Source: Candidatus Methanolliviera sp. GoM_asphalt (GTDB lineage Archaea > Halobacteriota > Methanoliparia > Methanoliparales > Methanoliparaceae). From it: a stretch of DNA of 7,401 bases. Shown here in pieces: positions 1 through 6,189 of the stretch (position 1 is the stretch's first letter; every line of letters begins with the position of its first letter). The notes below the pieces were generated by a model, which saw only the letters and a list, made by a program, of their open reading frames with translations, was not told the DNA's origin and ran no database searches. A program made the position numbers and the translations under genes. The stretch spans positions 1 through 7,401 of the forward strand of contig CABGHH010000077.1 of assembly GCA_902158745.1 (NCBI GenBank). The letters run 5' to 3'.

Positions 1-588
1 GGCATGTATTCCCTTAGACGCCTGCTCTATCAAATATTTGGGGGATAGATCCATCTCTTCTCCGTAGATGATCTCCGGAACCTTTGGACCTCCTCTCCCC
101 ATCGTCACGATCACGGGATCGTATCCACTTTCTTTCAACAATCTGGCGATATATCCGGCAACGGCAGTCTTACCGATACGTTTTCCGGTTCCTATAACCC
201 CGATGGAGGGTTTTTCTAACAAATCTAAAAACTCCGGTGGATCGAAACGAAAGTCCGATCCGATGTATGATACGTTGCTTTCAAGTGAGAGAGATGCCAT
301 CTTAAATCTCGATTGGTAATTCACGATGGGCTCATCTGAGAGATCTATCAGCGCGTCTGGTCTATATCTGTTTAATGCCTCCTCTATCTTATCGTATGGA
401 ATTTTATTTTCCTTCCCTATCAAAACGTCTATTCCCAGCTCTTCCTCCAAGTCATCGGGATCGCCTATTTTTTCGGTTCCCCCAACGAAGATGGCGGCTA
501 AGACGTCTTCTTTCTCTTTTATCGAAGCTATCGCATCTTGGATGACGGGTATATAATGTTCGCCGTCTATCAGAACGATGACCTTCAA
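1..588 (-). CDS. cpgS: Cyclic 2,3-diphosphoglycerate synthetase-like protein, N-terminal part (partial)
   Basis: The first 196 residues are present; the gene runs off the left edge. Seen: an opening strand followed by LIDGEHYIPVI (6-16), then FVGGTEK (34-40), DLSDEP (82-87), a P-loop-like GTGKRIGKT (133-141) and MGRGGPKVPEI (163-173). Known: these blocks match, from memory, cyclic 2,3-diphosphoglycerate synthetase of Methanothermus fervidus (about 460 residues). That enzyme closes 2,3-diphosphoglycerate to the cyclic form with ATP, giving a cytoplasmic solute linked to heat tolerance in thermophilic methanogens. About 43% of the usual length is visible. The start is TTG at 588: an in-frame TAG lies three codons upstream (595-597), and GGAG (598-601) sits 9 bases before the TTG. 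The first in-frame ATG is at residue 97, inside the conserved region, so an ATG-only gene finder would miss the true start. The ATP-binding fold and family are fairly sure; the exact product is an inference because family members in other archaea may do something else. Confidence 0.82.
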   Translation of the reverse strand, partial: MKVIVLIDGEHYIPVIQDAIASIKEKEDVLAAIFVGGTEKIGDPDDLEEELGIDVLIGKENKIPYDKIEEALNRYRPDALIDLSDEPIVNYQSRFKMASLSLESNVSYIGSDFRFDPPEFLDLLEKPSIGVIGTGKRIGKTAVAGYIARLLKESGYDPVIVTMGRGGPKVPEIIYGEEMDLSPKYLIEQASKGIHA

Positions 589-631
589 TATGATCTACTC
601 CTTCAAGATTTTATCTATATTGATTATTATA

Positions 632-648
632 ACTCTATATAAAAACTT
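632..648 (-). promoter_or_regulatory. Probable TATA-box region for the cpgS-like gene
   Basis: On the minus strand this reads GTTTTTATATAG, a good archaeal TATA-box match. With the usual TATA-to-start distance of about 25 bases, transcription would begin near 614, giving a leader of about 26 bases that contains the GGAG ribosome site at 598-601. The box is nearly symmetric in composition and could also serve rightward transcription. Inferred from position and composition only. Confidence 0.4.
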
Positions 649-770
649 TGTGCCGCATTAAGAGGATGTTCATTATTCAGAAATTTATAATAGGACTTGT
701 TGTAATTAACAATTGAAACTTTTGATTTGTATGCTTAAATATTTATGCCGATGCCATAGTTATCAGGAAT

Positions 771-890
771 GTGAGCATAAAGCATAGTATTATAGGAGGA
801 GCGTTGGGCATCAGTAAGGAATGTGCTTTGTTATTGGCAAAAGAGGGAGGCAAGATCGTCGTTACCGATATAAATGAAGATGGAAGTTAT
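771..890 (+). pseudogene. Decayed N-terminal fragment of a short-chain dehydrogenase/reductase
   Basis: From GTG 771 the frame reads IIGGALGISKECALLLAKEG and then GKIVVTDINEDG. This is the start of a short-chain dehydrogenase Rossmann fold (the family reads roughly TGGASGIGKATALLLAKEGA followed by VVVTDINEEG). The cofactor loop is altered: TGGxxGIG has become IGGALGIS, so the last glycine is lost. Similarity stops after about 40 codons. The frame stays open to 1058, but that part is only the antisense of the winged-helix gene ending at 908. Full-length members have about 250 residues, so this is a truncated relic. A TATA-like TTAAATATTTA (735-745) and a weak AGGA just before the start may be its old promoter and ribosome site. 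The family assignment is from pattern memory; a short chance match is possible but unlikely over 35 residues. Confidence 0.55.
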
Positions 891-907
891 ACAAGCAAGA
901 GTAAGAT

Positions 908-1306
908 TCAAAGACTCTCGATCTCCTTCTTCAAAGCGACACCCCACCACCATCTTGCCATATCTGTCATATCCTTGGAAAATTTTCCAGAAAGCCTGTA
1001 TTCTCCCCGGCTTATGTCTATGAGCCCTGCACTCAAGAGTTTATTTCTCATCGAATAGAAAGAAGAACGGCTCACTTTGAGTTCATCGAGCATCTCCCTC
1101 CATTCATCCACCTTTATCGGATCTCCTGTTAGCTGTGCCTCTTTAACCTTCATCAAAAAATCCTTTGCCCTCAAAGCGGTCTCTTCTCCCTTGAATAGCC
1201 TTCTCATCAGCTCATAGAACGGATCCATCGAGAGAGATATCCTGCTGCCACTGCTCGATCTCACAATCATGGTGGTTGCCGTTCTTCTCGCATCTTTAAC
1301 CTTCAT
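908..1306 (-). CDS. Small winged-helix protein, possible transcriptional regulator
   Basis: 132 residues, last gene of the five-gene operon. Start chosen at ATG 1306, because GGAGAGG lies 9 bases upstream; an alternative ATG at 1339 would add 11 residues and deepen the overlap with lysS. With the chosen start, the gene overlaps the end of lysS by 11 bases. Seen: a basic N-terminus (KDARRTATT, 4-12), a linker, then a likely winged helix at about 64-108. The recognition helix would be VSRSSFYSMRNKLLSAGLI (78-96), followed by the wing ISRGEYRLSG (98-107). After it comes a tryptophan-rich stretch, MARWWWGVALKK (116-127). No enzyme motif, signal peptide or membrane segment. The DNA-binding role is inferred from this fold pattern. 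The target is unknown, but position in the operon would allow regulation of the operon itself. I recognise no characterised homologue. Confidence 0.78.
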   Translation of the reverse strand: MKVKDARRTATTMIVRSSSGSRISLSMDPFYELMRRLFKGEETALRAKDFLMKVKEAQLTGDPIKVDEWREMLDELKVSRSSFYSMRNKLLSAGLIDISRGEYRLSGKFSKDMTDMARWWWGVALKKEIESL

Positions 1307-2798
1307 CCCTCGAAACCTCTCCGAATCTCTTCTTGACAAAACCTATTCCAACAGATTCTATGAACAAACCGGCTCTCGGTCCCGATTTTTTATCCAATAG
1401 GGAGATATAAATAGCTTCAAAGAGATTTTTTGTCTTCAATCCTGCCTCTTCTGCCACCTTATATATCATATTGTGGATATCTTCTCCTGAAAGATCGCTC
1501 TTCAGTCTTTCTCCAAGGATCTTTAGACCCATCTTATCTTTTTCTTTGAGAGATAGTGCATTTTTTGGCAATTCTTCCTTCAATTCAAACTTCATGGATT
1601 CTGGAGCGTATCTTTCCAACCAATTTCTTGCGTATCCAGCCCATCTCTCCTCGTTCTCACCCATATCATATCCACTTCTCTTAAGGACTATTCTTAATTC
1701 TTTTAGATCTCCCTTCGCGATTTGAATGGTGTTTATCAAATGTCTGAACGGAACATTCGATCTTTTTTCTACAGAGAGAGAGAACTCAAGCTCTCTACCT
1801 CCAGATTCATCCTCTCCGTTTATCGACTCAAGATCGCCTATGAGATTCAGGAGGGGCAACCCCGGGTCAAAATTTAGGTGCTTATTAGGTCTTGAGCGTG
1901 CAATAAGGTATCTTAGCACCTCTGGAGGAACGGACTCCAACATCTCACCTATTGGTATCACCACCCCCTTTGAGCTTGACATATCCCGTCCCTTCAGAGA
2001 TATCCACTCGTATATCACTGGATATGGAGGTTCGTATCCATATATCTCCTTTGATATTACCTTTCCTGTATCGTAAGATCCTCCAACGGTTGCATGATCC
2101 TTTCCAAATGGCTCAACTGTCACATTAAGTATCTTCCATCTTGCAGGCCAATCTATCCTCCAGCCAAGCTTTCCTTCCCCCTTTCTTATATCGGATTTCC
2201 CCTCAAAACCGCATTTACACCTGTATCTCACCTTGAAATCATCGAAACCCAAAACTTCTGACGAATTTATCCTCCCGCAATTTTCACATAGCGGATTATA
2301 CGGACTCCAATTGTTCTTTAATTCTCTCCCACTTCCTTCTTTCAATATATCGGCTATCTTTCTCCTGTTTTTAATCGCCGCTCTGATGGCGTCCTCATAT
2401 AATCCTTTTTCATACAGTTCATTCGACCGATAGATCTTCGCTGATATGCCCAATTTTTCCATAGAATCTAAAAAAGGATCCAGGAAATGTTCTGCATAAT
2501 TTTCATGGCACCCATAAGGATCTGGCACAGATGAGAGCGGCTTTCCAACGTGTTCTTCATAAGATCCCGGTAAGAATGGATACACCCTTCTCAACGGATC
2601 GAACGTATCGGCTATGTATATCAGTTCGGCATCTTTGCCTCTATCGACCAATGCCCTGTATATCATATCTCCCGTGAGAACCTCACGCATGTTTCCGATG
2701 TGTATATCTCCGGATGGCGTTATTCCGGTGGCTATAACATTTTTATCCCTCCATGAAATCTCTTCTGCAATTTTATCTGCCCAATGAATCTCATTCAT
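1296..2798 (-). CDS. lysS: Lysyl-tRNA synthetase, class I
   Basis: 500 residues, close to the usual 500-530 for the family. It charges tRNA-Lys with lysine using ATP, in the cytoplasm. Seen, in order: TGITPSGDIHIGN (24-36) with the class I HIGH-type signature; a metal-binding knuckle with Cys171, Cys174, Cys194 and Cys196; WRIDWPARW (213-221); FGKDHA (231-236); and the KMSKS-equivalent MSSSK (273-277); then a helical anticodon-binding C-terminus. Known: class I LysRS is typical of many archaea and a few bacteria and is unrelated to the usual class II enzyme. Start chosen at ATG 2798, which overlaps the thyA stop as ATGA (2795-2798) and has GGGAG a few bases upstream; ATG 2822 would add 8 unconserved residues. 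It lies fourth in the operon; its own end overlaps the winged-helix gene. No lesion seen. Confidence 0.96.
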   Translation of the reverse strand: MNEIHWADKIAEEISWRDKNVIATGITPSGDIHIGNMREVLTGDMIYRALVDRGKDAELIYIADTFDPLRRVYPFLPGSYEEHVGKPLSSVPDPYGCHENYAEHFLDPFLDSMEKLGISAKIYRSNELYEKGLYEDAIRAAIKNRRKIADILKEGSGRELKNNWSPYNPLCENCGRINSSEVLGFDDFKVRYRCKCGFEGKSDIRKGEGKLGWRIDWPARWKILNVTVEPFGKDHATVGGSYDTGKVISKEIYGYEPPYPVIYEWISLKGRDMSSSKGVVIPIGEMLESVPPEVLRYLIARSRPNKHLNFDPGLPLLNLIGDLESINGEDESGGRELEFSLSVEKRSNVPFRHLINTIQIAKGDLKELRIVLKRSGYDMGENEERWAGYARNWLERYAPESMKFELKEELPKNALSLKEKDKMGLKILGERLKSDLSGEDIHNMIYKVAEEAGLKTKNLFEAIYISLLDKKSGPRAGLFIESVGIGFVKKRFGEVSRDEG

Positions 2799-3427
2799 AA
2801 AGGTTCTCCCAAGATTGAACAAATACTCTGGAGATCTCCCGCGTAGATGTGAGCAGAGATGCTCAATACCGTTATACCTCCTGGTTTTGCTTTGATCTCT
2901 CTTGCCGCATACTCCTGCAATTTAGAAAGTGCATAAATGTTGTAAGGATATGCCCCGTAAAAATCGTGCGATCGAAAAAGAGCAGTTAATTCCAATTTTT
3001 CTCTCAATTTAAAATCAACTAAAATCATACACGGAACTTCTTCTCTTTTGCTGTCAATTGCGGGAATCCATGTGGTGGCGGTCGCTCTTCTCGTATTTTT
3101 AGTATTTCTTATCCTCTCTATGATAACTTGTATCTGATCTATCCCTTCCCAATTTCTCAATCTCTCCCCATAAGTATAAGAGAAACCCTTATTTTCTGGT
3201 GATAAAAATTGATCTTCATACTCGATCAGCATTCTCTCTCTTTTCAGAATTTCTTCTGGAAAATTTCCTCTCGGTTCTTCTATCCTCGTCATTAAATTTA
3301 GAATCTCCTTTGTATTACTTCCTCGTTCGTCCAACACGTGCGCGCCTCGGCTCATTATGAGTTTCAAACCACGATACCACACATCTTTTGGTGTTCTTCC
3401 CTGAACAAAAAAATTTGATCTTCTCAT
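2795..3427 (-). CDS. thyA: Thymidylate synthase, archaeal (methanogen) type
   Basis: 210 residues. It makes dTMP from dUMP by reductive methylation using a methylene-folate or methylene-tetrahydromethanopterin-type carrier. Seen: DERGSNTKEILN (33-44); a YTYGERLR block (84-91); RRATATTW (113-120), the phosphate-binding arginines; catalytic Cys133 in EVPCMILVDF; RSHD (152-155), where the synthase family binds dUMP phosphate; Asn163 in YPYN; and SAHIY (181-185). Known: the short sequence and these blocks fit the methanogen-type branch of the ThyA family, shorter than the about 264-residue E. coli enzyme. Which carbon carrier it uses cannot be read from the sequence. Start ATG 3427 overlaps the glyS stop (ATGA), and its own stop overlaps lysS the same way. 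Key residues are intact, so it should be active. Confidence 0.92.
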   Translation of the reverse strand: MRRSNFFVQGRTPKDVWYRGLKLIMSRGAHVLDERGSNTKEILNLMTRIEEPRGNFPEEILKRERMLIEYEDQFLSPENKGFSYTYGERLRNWEGIDQIQVIIERIRNTKNTRRATATTWIPAIDSKREEVPCMILVDFKLREKLELTALFRSHDFYGAYPYNIYALSKLQEYAAREIKAKPGGITVLSISAHIYAGDLQSICSILGEPL

Positions 3428-5244
3428 GGACCCTTCAAAAATTCCTCTCCTTCTCTCAATCTTCCAAGAACGTTTGGCAAATCCTTCTTCTCAACCCTTA
3501 TCTGTTTCATCGTATCTCTCTCTCTGATCGTCACGGTGTCGTCTTCTAATGTCTCAAAATCGATCGTGACACAGAAAGGCGTTCCCACCTCATCCTGTCT
3601 CCTGTATCTCCTTCCGATACTTCCAGAATCATCATAGTCTGCTAATAAATTCTCTCTTTTTAAGATTTCAACGACATCCCTGCTCTTTTTGATAAGTTCT
3701 TCTTTAGTCAGTAATGGAAGAACCGCCACGTCTATAGGTGCCAAGAACGCATTAAAACCGAGAACGATCCTTTTTTCATCCTCTTTTTCATCATTCAAAT
3801 TCAGATCTGTCTCTAAATTTAAAGACTCTTCTCTGTACGAATGTTCAAGCAGGGCATAAAGTATCCTATCCACTCCATAGGAGGGTTCTATCACATGTGG
3901 AATTATCCTTTCTCCATAGACTTCTTCTTCTACCTCCTCTAAAGAATACATCTCTTCTCCAATCGTTATCTCTTCTCCGTCTATCTCCAAAGATATTTTT
4001 CCATCTTTTATCTCATTTTTTCCTTCTTTTAACTTTTTCAATACGAGAGGCGTCTTTTCCTTAAACACTGGCCCTATCTTACCCATCTTTGGCTTTATCA
4101 CCTTTTTTTTAGTCTTTATCGGATTTTCAAAGGATTTAAATAAGGTTAAATCTTGCCCGCTCGCTGTGGAATGAGCTTTCAGGTCATAATCTCCCCTGTC
4201 TGCTATTCCAATCACCTCGATCCAACCAAACTGCTCCGTCTCTATCTCTGCATCCCAACAATCTGAGGCATAGTGAGCCATCTCCTCTTCTTTATGCTGC
4301 CTGAACCTTATCTTTTCCTTTGGAATGCCTATTTTTGTTAGAAACTTATGTGCAAGAGCAATATTATAGGCGAGAAATTCGTTCTCAATCATCTTCTTAT
4401 TTAGTGCCTCTTCTATACCCATCTCCTTTGGTTCTTTTTCATCATTTTGATCCTCTCTTGGATATAGGACGACCTTTTCGCCCTCAACTCTTTCAAAAGT
4501 TGGATGAGTATCATCCATATAATCTATGAATATCTCCGCCTCGGCGAGCGTGAACTCTCTAAGCCGGATCACCCCCTGTCTCGGCGAAATCTCATTTCTG
4601 TATGCCTTACCTATCTGAACGATGCCGAATGGAAGTTTTTCCCGATAGAACCTTAGTAAATGGGGAAAATCGACGAAGATTCCCTGGGCGGTCTCGGGTC
4701 TCAAGTAGCCAACTTTCTTTTCACCTGCCCCTATAGACGTCTTGAACATGAGGTTTGACTGATAACATTCGCCGAGCTCTCCACCACAAGACGGACACTT
4801 TATATCATCTTCTCTTATGATTTTGTCCAACTCTTTTACGTCCAATCCTTCCACATTCGTCTCAAGGACATGTGAAAATGTTCCATCTTCACCGTGCTCA
4901 AAAACCAAAGGTTTTGTTGCGTCTCTGATGAGATGGTCAGCTCTGTACTCCGCCCCACATTTGGTGCATTCCACGGTGACATCAACAAAATTATTTACAT
5001 GACCAGAAGCGACGAAGACTTCTTTTATTCCTATCGTGGGTGTCTCTATCTCAAAAAATCCTTCTCCAATCACGTAAATTTTTCTCCATTCCTCCTCGAT
5101 CTTTCTCTTCAGAGCGGCTCCAAGTGGGCCATAATCCCAAAAACCGGAAGTGCCACCGTATATCTCAAAAGATCTCCAGAGAAAACCTCTTCTCCTTGAA
5201 AGCTCGATTACCTTATCATATTTCTGTTTATCAGATATTTGCAT
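3424..5244 (-). CDS. glyS: Glycyl-tRNA synthetase (alpha2, archaeal/eukaryotic type)
   Basis: 606 residues, full length for the family. It charges tRNA-Gly with glycine as a homodimer in the cytoplasm. Seen: an N-terminal GFLWRSFEIYGGTSGFWDYG block (20-39) that helps recognise the tRNA; a metal-binding insertion with Cys93, Cys96, Cys150 and Cys153; GYLRPETAQGIF (179-190); class II motif 2, GKAYRNEISPRQGV to FTLAEAEIF (212-239); ASDCWDAEIET (326-336); motif 3, EPSYGVDRILYAL (453-465); and a C-terminal anticodon-binding domain from about 498, with LAPIDVAVLPL, SGSIGRRYRRQDEVGTPFC (540-558) and TVTIRERD (570-577). The start ATG directly follows the UPF0147 stop (TAA|ATG) without a strong ribosome site of its own, which suggests translational coupling. 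Its last bases overlap thyA by 4. A charged, lysine-rich stretch at 374-412 is less conserved. Confidence 0.97.
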   Translation of the reverse strand: MQISDKQKYDKVIELSRRRGFLWRSFEIYGGTSGFWDYGPLGAALKRKIEEEWRKIYVIGEGFFEIETPTIGIKEVFVASGHVNNFVDVTVECTKCGAEYRADHLIRDATKPLVFEHGEDGTFSHVLETNVEGLDVKELDKIIREDDIKCPSCGGELGECYQSNLMFKTSIGAGEKKVGYLRPETAQGIFVDFPHLLRFYREKLPFGIVQIGKAYRNEISPRQGVIRLREFTLAEAEIFIDYMDDTHPTFERVEGEKVVLYPREDQNDEKEPKEMGIEEALNKKMIENEFLAYNIALAHKFLTKIGIPKEKIRFRQHKEEEMAHYASDCWDAEIETEQFGWIEVIGIADRGDYDLKAHSTASGQDLTLFKSFENPIKTKKKVIKPKMGKIGPVFKEKTPLVLKKLKEGKNEIKDGKISLEIDGEEITIGEEMYSLEEVEEEVYGERIIPHVIEPSYGVDRILYALLEHSYREESLNLETDLNLNDEKEDEKRIVLGFNAFLAPIDVAVLPLLTKEELIKKSRDVVEILKRENLLADYDDSGSIGRRYRRQDEVGTPFCVTIDFETLEDDTVTIRERDTMKQIRVEKKDLPNVLGRLREGEEFLKGP

Positions 5245-5508
5245 TTAATCTACCGATACCGTTTCGAGCTGACTTACGATCTCCCATATTCTAGTCCTCG
5301 TCTGTAGAGGCATGTTTGGGTCACTGCCTATCTCTTCAAGCATCGAGATAGCCGTGGCGGATCTCATACTAAGATCCTTAGACGAATCTAAAATCTCCAA
5401 TCTAACTTCGCTCGCCGTTCTTCTAATATTTTTTGGCACAGAATTGTCTCCTGCCATCCTCTCCAATTGCTCTACACATCGTCTTATCAACTCATCTTTC
5501 TTGGTCAT
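5245..5508 (-). CDS. UPF0147 family protein
   Basis: 87 residues, first gene of the operon. The sequence is helical and shows two related halves: DNSVPKNIRRTA (21-32) and DPNMPLQTRTRIWEIVSQLE (63-82), with a middle LSMRSATAISMLEEI (46-60). Known: these blocks define the archaeal UPF0147 family, whose function is not established. Start chosen at ATG 5508, because GGGGGTGAT, which matches the archaeal anti-Shine-Dalgarno end, ends 3 bases upstream; ATG 5532 would place eight extra residues across this site. It abuts glyS with no gap, and the conserved tightness of this operon hints at a role close to translation, but that is an inference from neighbours only. No cysteine cluster, membrane segment or catalytic motif. 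Confidence 0.93.
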   Translation of the reverse strand: MTKKDELIRRCVEQLERMAGDNSVPKNIRRTASEVRLEILDSSKDLSMRSATAISMLEEIGSDPNMPLQTRTRIWEIVSQLETVSVD

Positions 5509-5544
5509 CAAATCACCCCCAAAGAAATTCAAAAGATTCTTCGA

Positions 5545-5565
5545 GGAAAGATTAAATAAAGATAA
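5545..5565. promoter_or_regulatory. Probable shared TATA region between the operon and the UPF0148 gene
   Basis: The divergent starts at 5508 (minus) and 5612 (plus) are 103 bases apart. ATTAAATAAA (5551-5560; TTTATTTAAT on the minus strand) is the best TATA-like sequence between them. Leftward transcription would start near 5528, leaving about 20 leader bases with the GGTGAT ribosome site. Rightward transcription would start near 5582. Whether one or both directions use it is an inference. Confidence 0.35.
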
Positions 5566-5611
5566 CTGTTAGAAAAGATTTCTGGCTAATCTTCAAAGTA
5601 TGTGAATAGAG

Positions 5612-5974
5612 ATGAGAGACGATAATATCGATAAAATATCCGAGATGCTCCTTAGAGGTGGGAAGATGCTTTCGAGGCACTGCCCCACGTGTAATAGCCC
5701 ACTATTTAAATTTGGGGAAGAGATCATCTGTCCGGTCTGTGGGACAAGCTTCGTAGAGATAGACGAGAAAGGAGGGAGAAGGACGAAAATTCCTGCGACT
5801 TCTCAAGATTTAAAGAGCCGTGAGAGATCCCCCGATGAGAATGAGATAAAGAGAGAATTGAGAAAAAAGATAGGGGAAATATTGGAAGATTTAAAACGGG
5901 AAAGAGACCTCACAAAGATAAAGATGGGGTTGGAATGTATCGATAAGGCACTGGAAATCCTAAATAAGTGCTGA
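5612..5974 (+). CDS. UPF0148 family zinc-ribbon protein (Sjogren/scleroderma autoantigen p27-like)
   Basis: 120 residues. Seen: an N-terminal helix, ISEMLLRGGKMLSRHCPTC; a zinc ribbon with Cys24, Cys27, Cys40 and Cys43 (CPTC and CPVC pairs); a polar linker rich in charged residues (50-75); and a C-terminal charged helix (77-118) that could form a coiled coil. Known: this is the layout of the archaeal UPF0148 family, related to the human p27 autoantigen domain; its molecular function is not established. The start ATG 5612 has no clear Shine-Dalgarno before it, so the message may be nearly leaderless or the true start may be ATG at residue 12, after which the conserved part begins. Divergent from UPF0147. 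The stop codon is overlapped by a possible small downstream ORF. Confidence 0.9.
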   Translation: MRDDNIDKISEMLLRGGKMLSRHCPTCNSPLFKFGEEIICPVCGTSFVEIDEKGGRRTKIPATSQDLKSRERSPDENEIKRELRKKIGEILEDLKRERDLTKIKMGLECIDKALEILNKC

Positions 5975-6093
5975 AGTTTGGCATTTACCAAGGAGAAGAA
6001 GATGATAAAGAAGTGGTTTTAGTTTTGGTAAGGAGGAAAGGCAAAGATATTGAAAAATTGAAAAAATTGTTGAAAGGAAATTTTCATGTCTAA
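5968..6093 (+). CDS. Possible small protein, 41 residues, coupled to the UPF0148 gene
   Basis: From GTG 5968, overlapping the UPF0148 stop as GTGCTGA, an open frame encodes FGIYQGEEDDKEVVLVLVRR followed by a lysine-rich helix (KGKDIEKLKKLLKG) and ends at TAA 6093. The order of a short strand, a second strand VVLVLV and an amphipathic charged helix looks like protein rather than noise. The ribosome site is weak. It may be a real coupled small protein or the remnant of a longer gene cut during decay of this stretch, which lies just before the insertion sequence. No family is recognised. Confidence 0.4.
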   Translation: MLKFGIYQGEEDDKEVVLVLVRRKGKDIEKLKKLLKGNFHV

Positions 6094-6160
6094 CATGGAG
6101 ATATTATTATGCAAAAGAATCATAATCTATTCCTCCTCATTAAGTCCGCCGTTTCGCTAT

Positions 6161-6189
6161 TATAGTTAAGAACCTAACAAATTAAAGTT
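6161..6189. repeat. Left terminal inverted repeat of the IS630 element
   Basis: Begins TATAGTTAAGAACC and ends TTAAAGTT. Its reverse complement matches 7254-7282 at 21 of 29 positions without gaps, including ACTATA at the outer end and ACTTTAA at the inner end. It contains the last bases and stop of the transposase gene. Confidence 0.8.

Noticed and set aside
976..989. Perfect 14-bp palindrome TGGAAAATTTTCCA
   Set aside because: It lies inside the winged-helix coding region, has no loop, no second copy in the window and no flanking symmetry, and is expected now and then in AT-rich DNA.
1270..5420. Recurring RRTA/RRAT motif in three operon proteins (UPF0147 KNIRRTAS, ThyA KNTRRATATTW, winged-helix KDARRTATTM)
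   Set aside because: In ThyA the arginines belong to the family's phosphate-binding site and in UPF0147 the motif is a family block. The similarity is short and the surrounding DNA does not align, so convergence or chance is the simpler reading.
6019..6123. Minus-strand 34-codon ORF from ATG 6123 with a strong GGAGGA site 7 bases upstream
   Set aside because: It is mostly the antisense of the lysine-rich plus-strand ORF, giving a Phe/Gln-rich peptide (FQQFFQFFNIF) with no protein-like pattern. The ribosome-site match may be chance.
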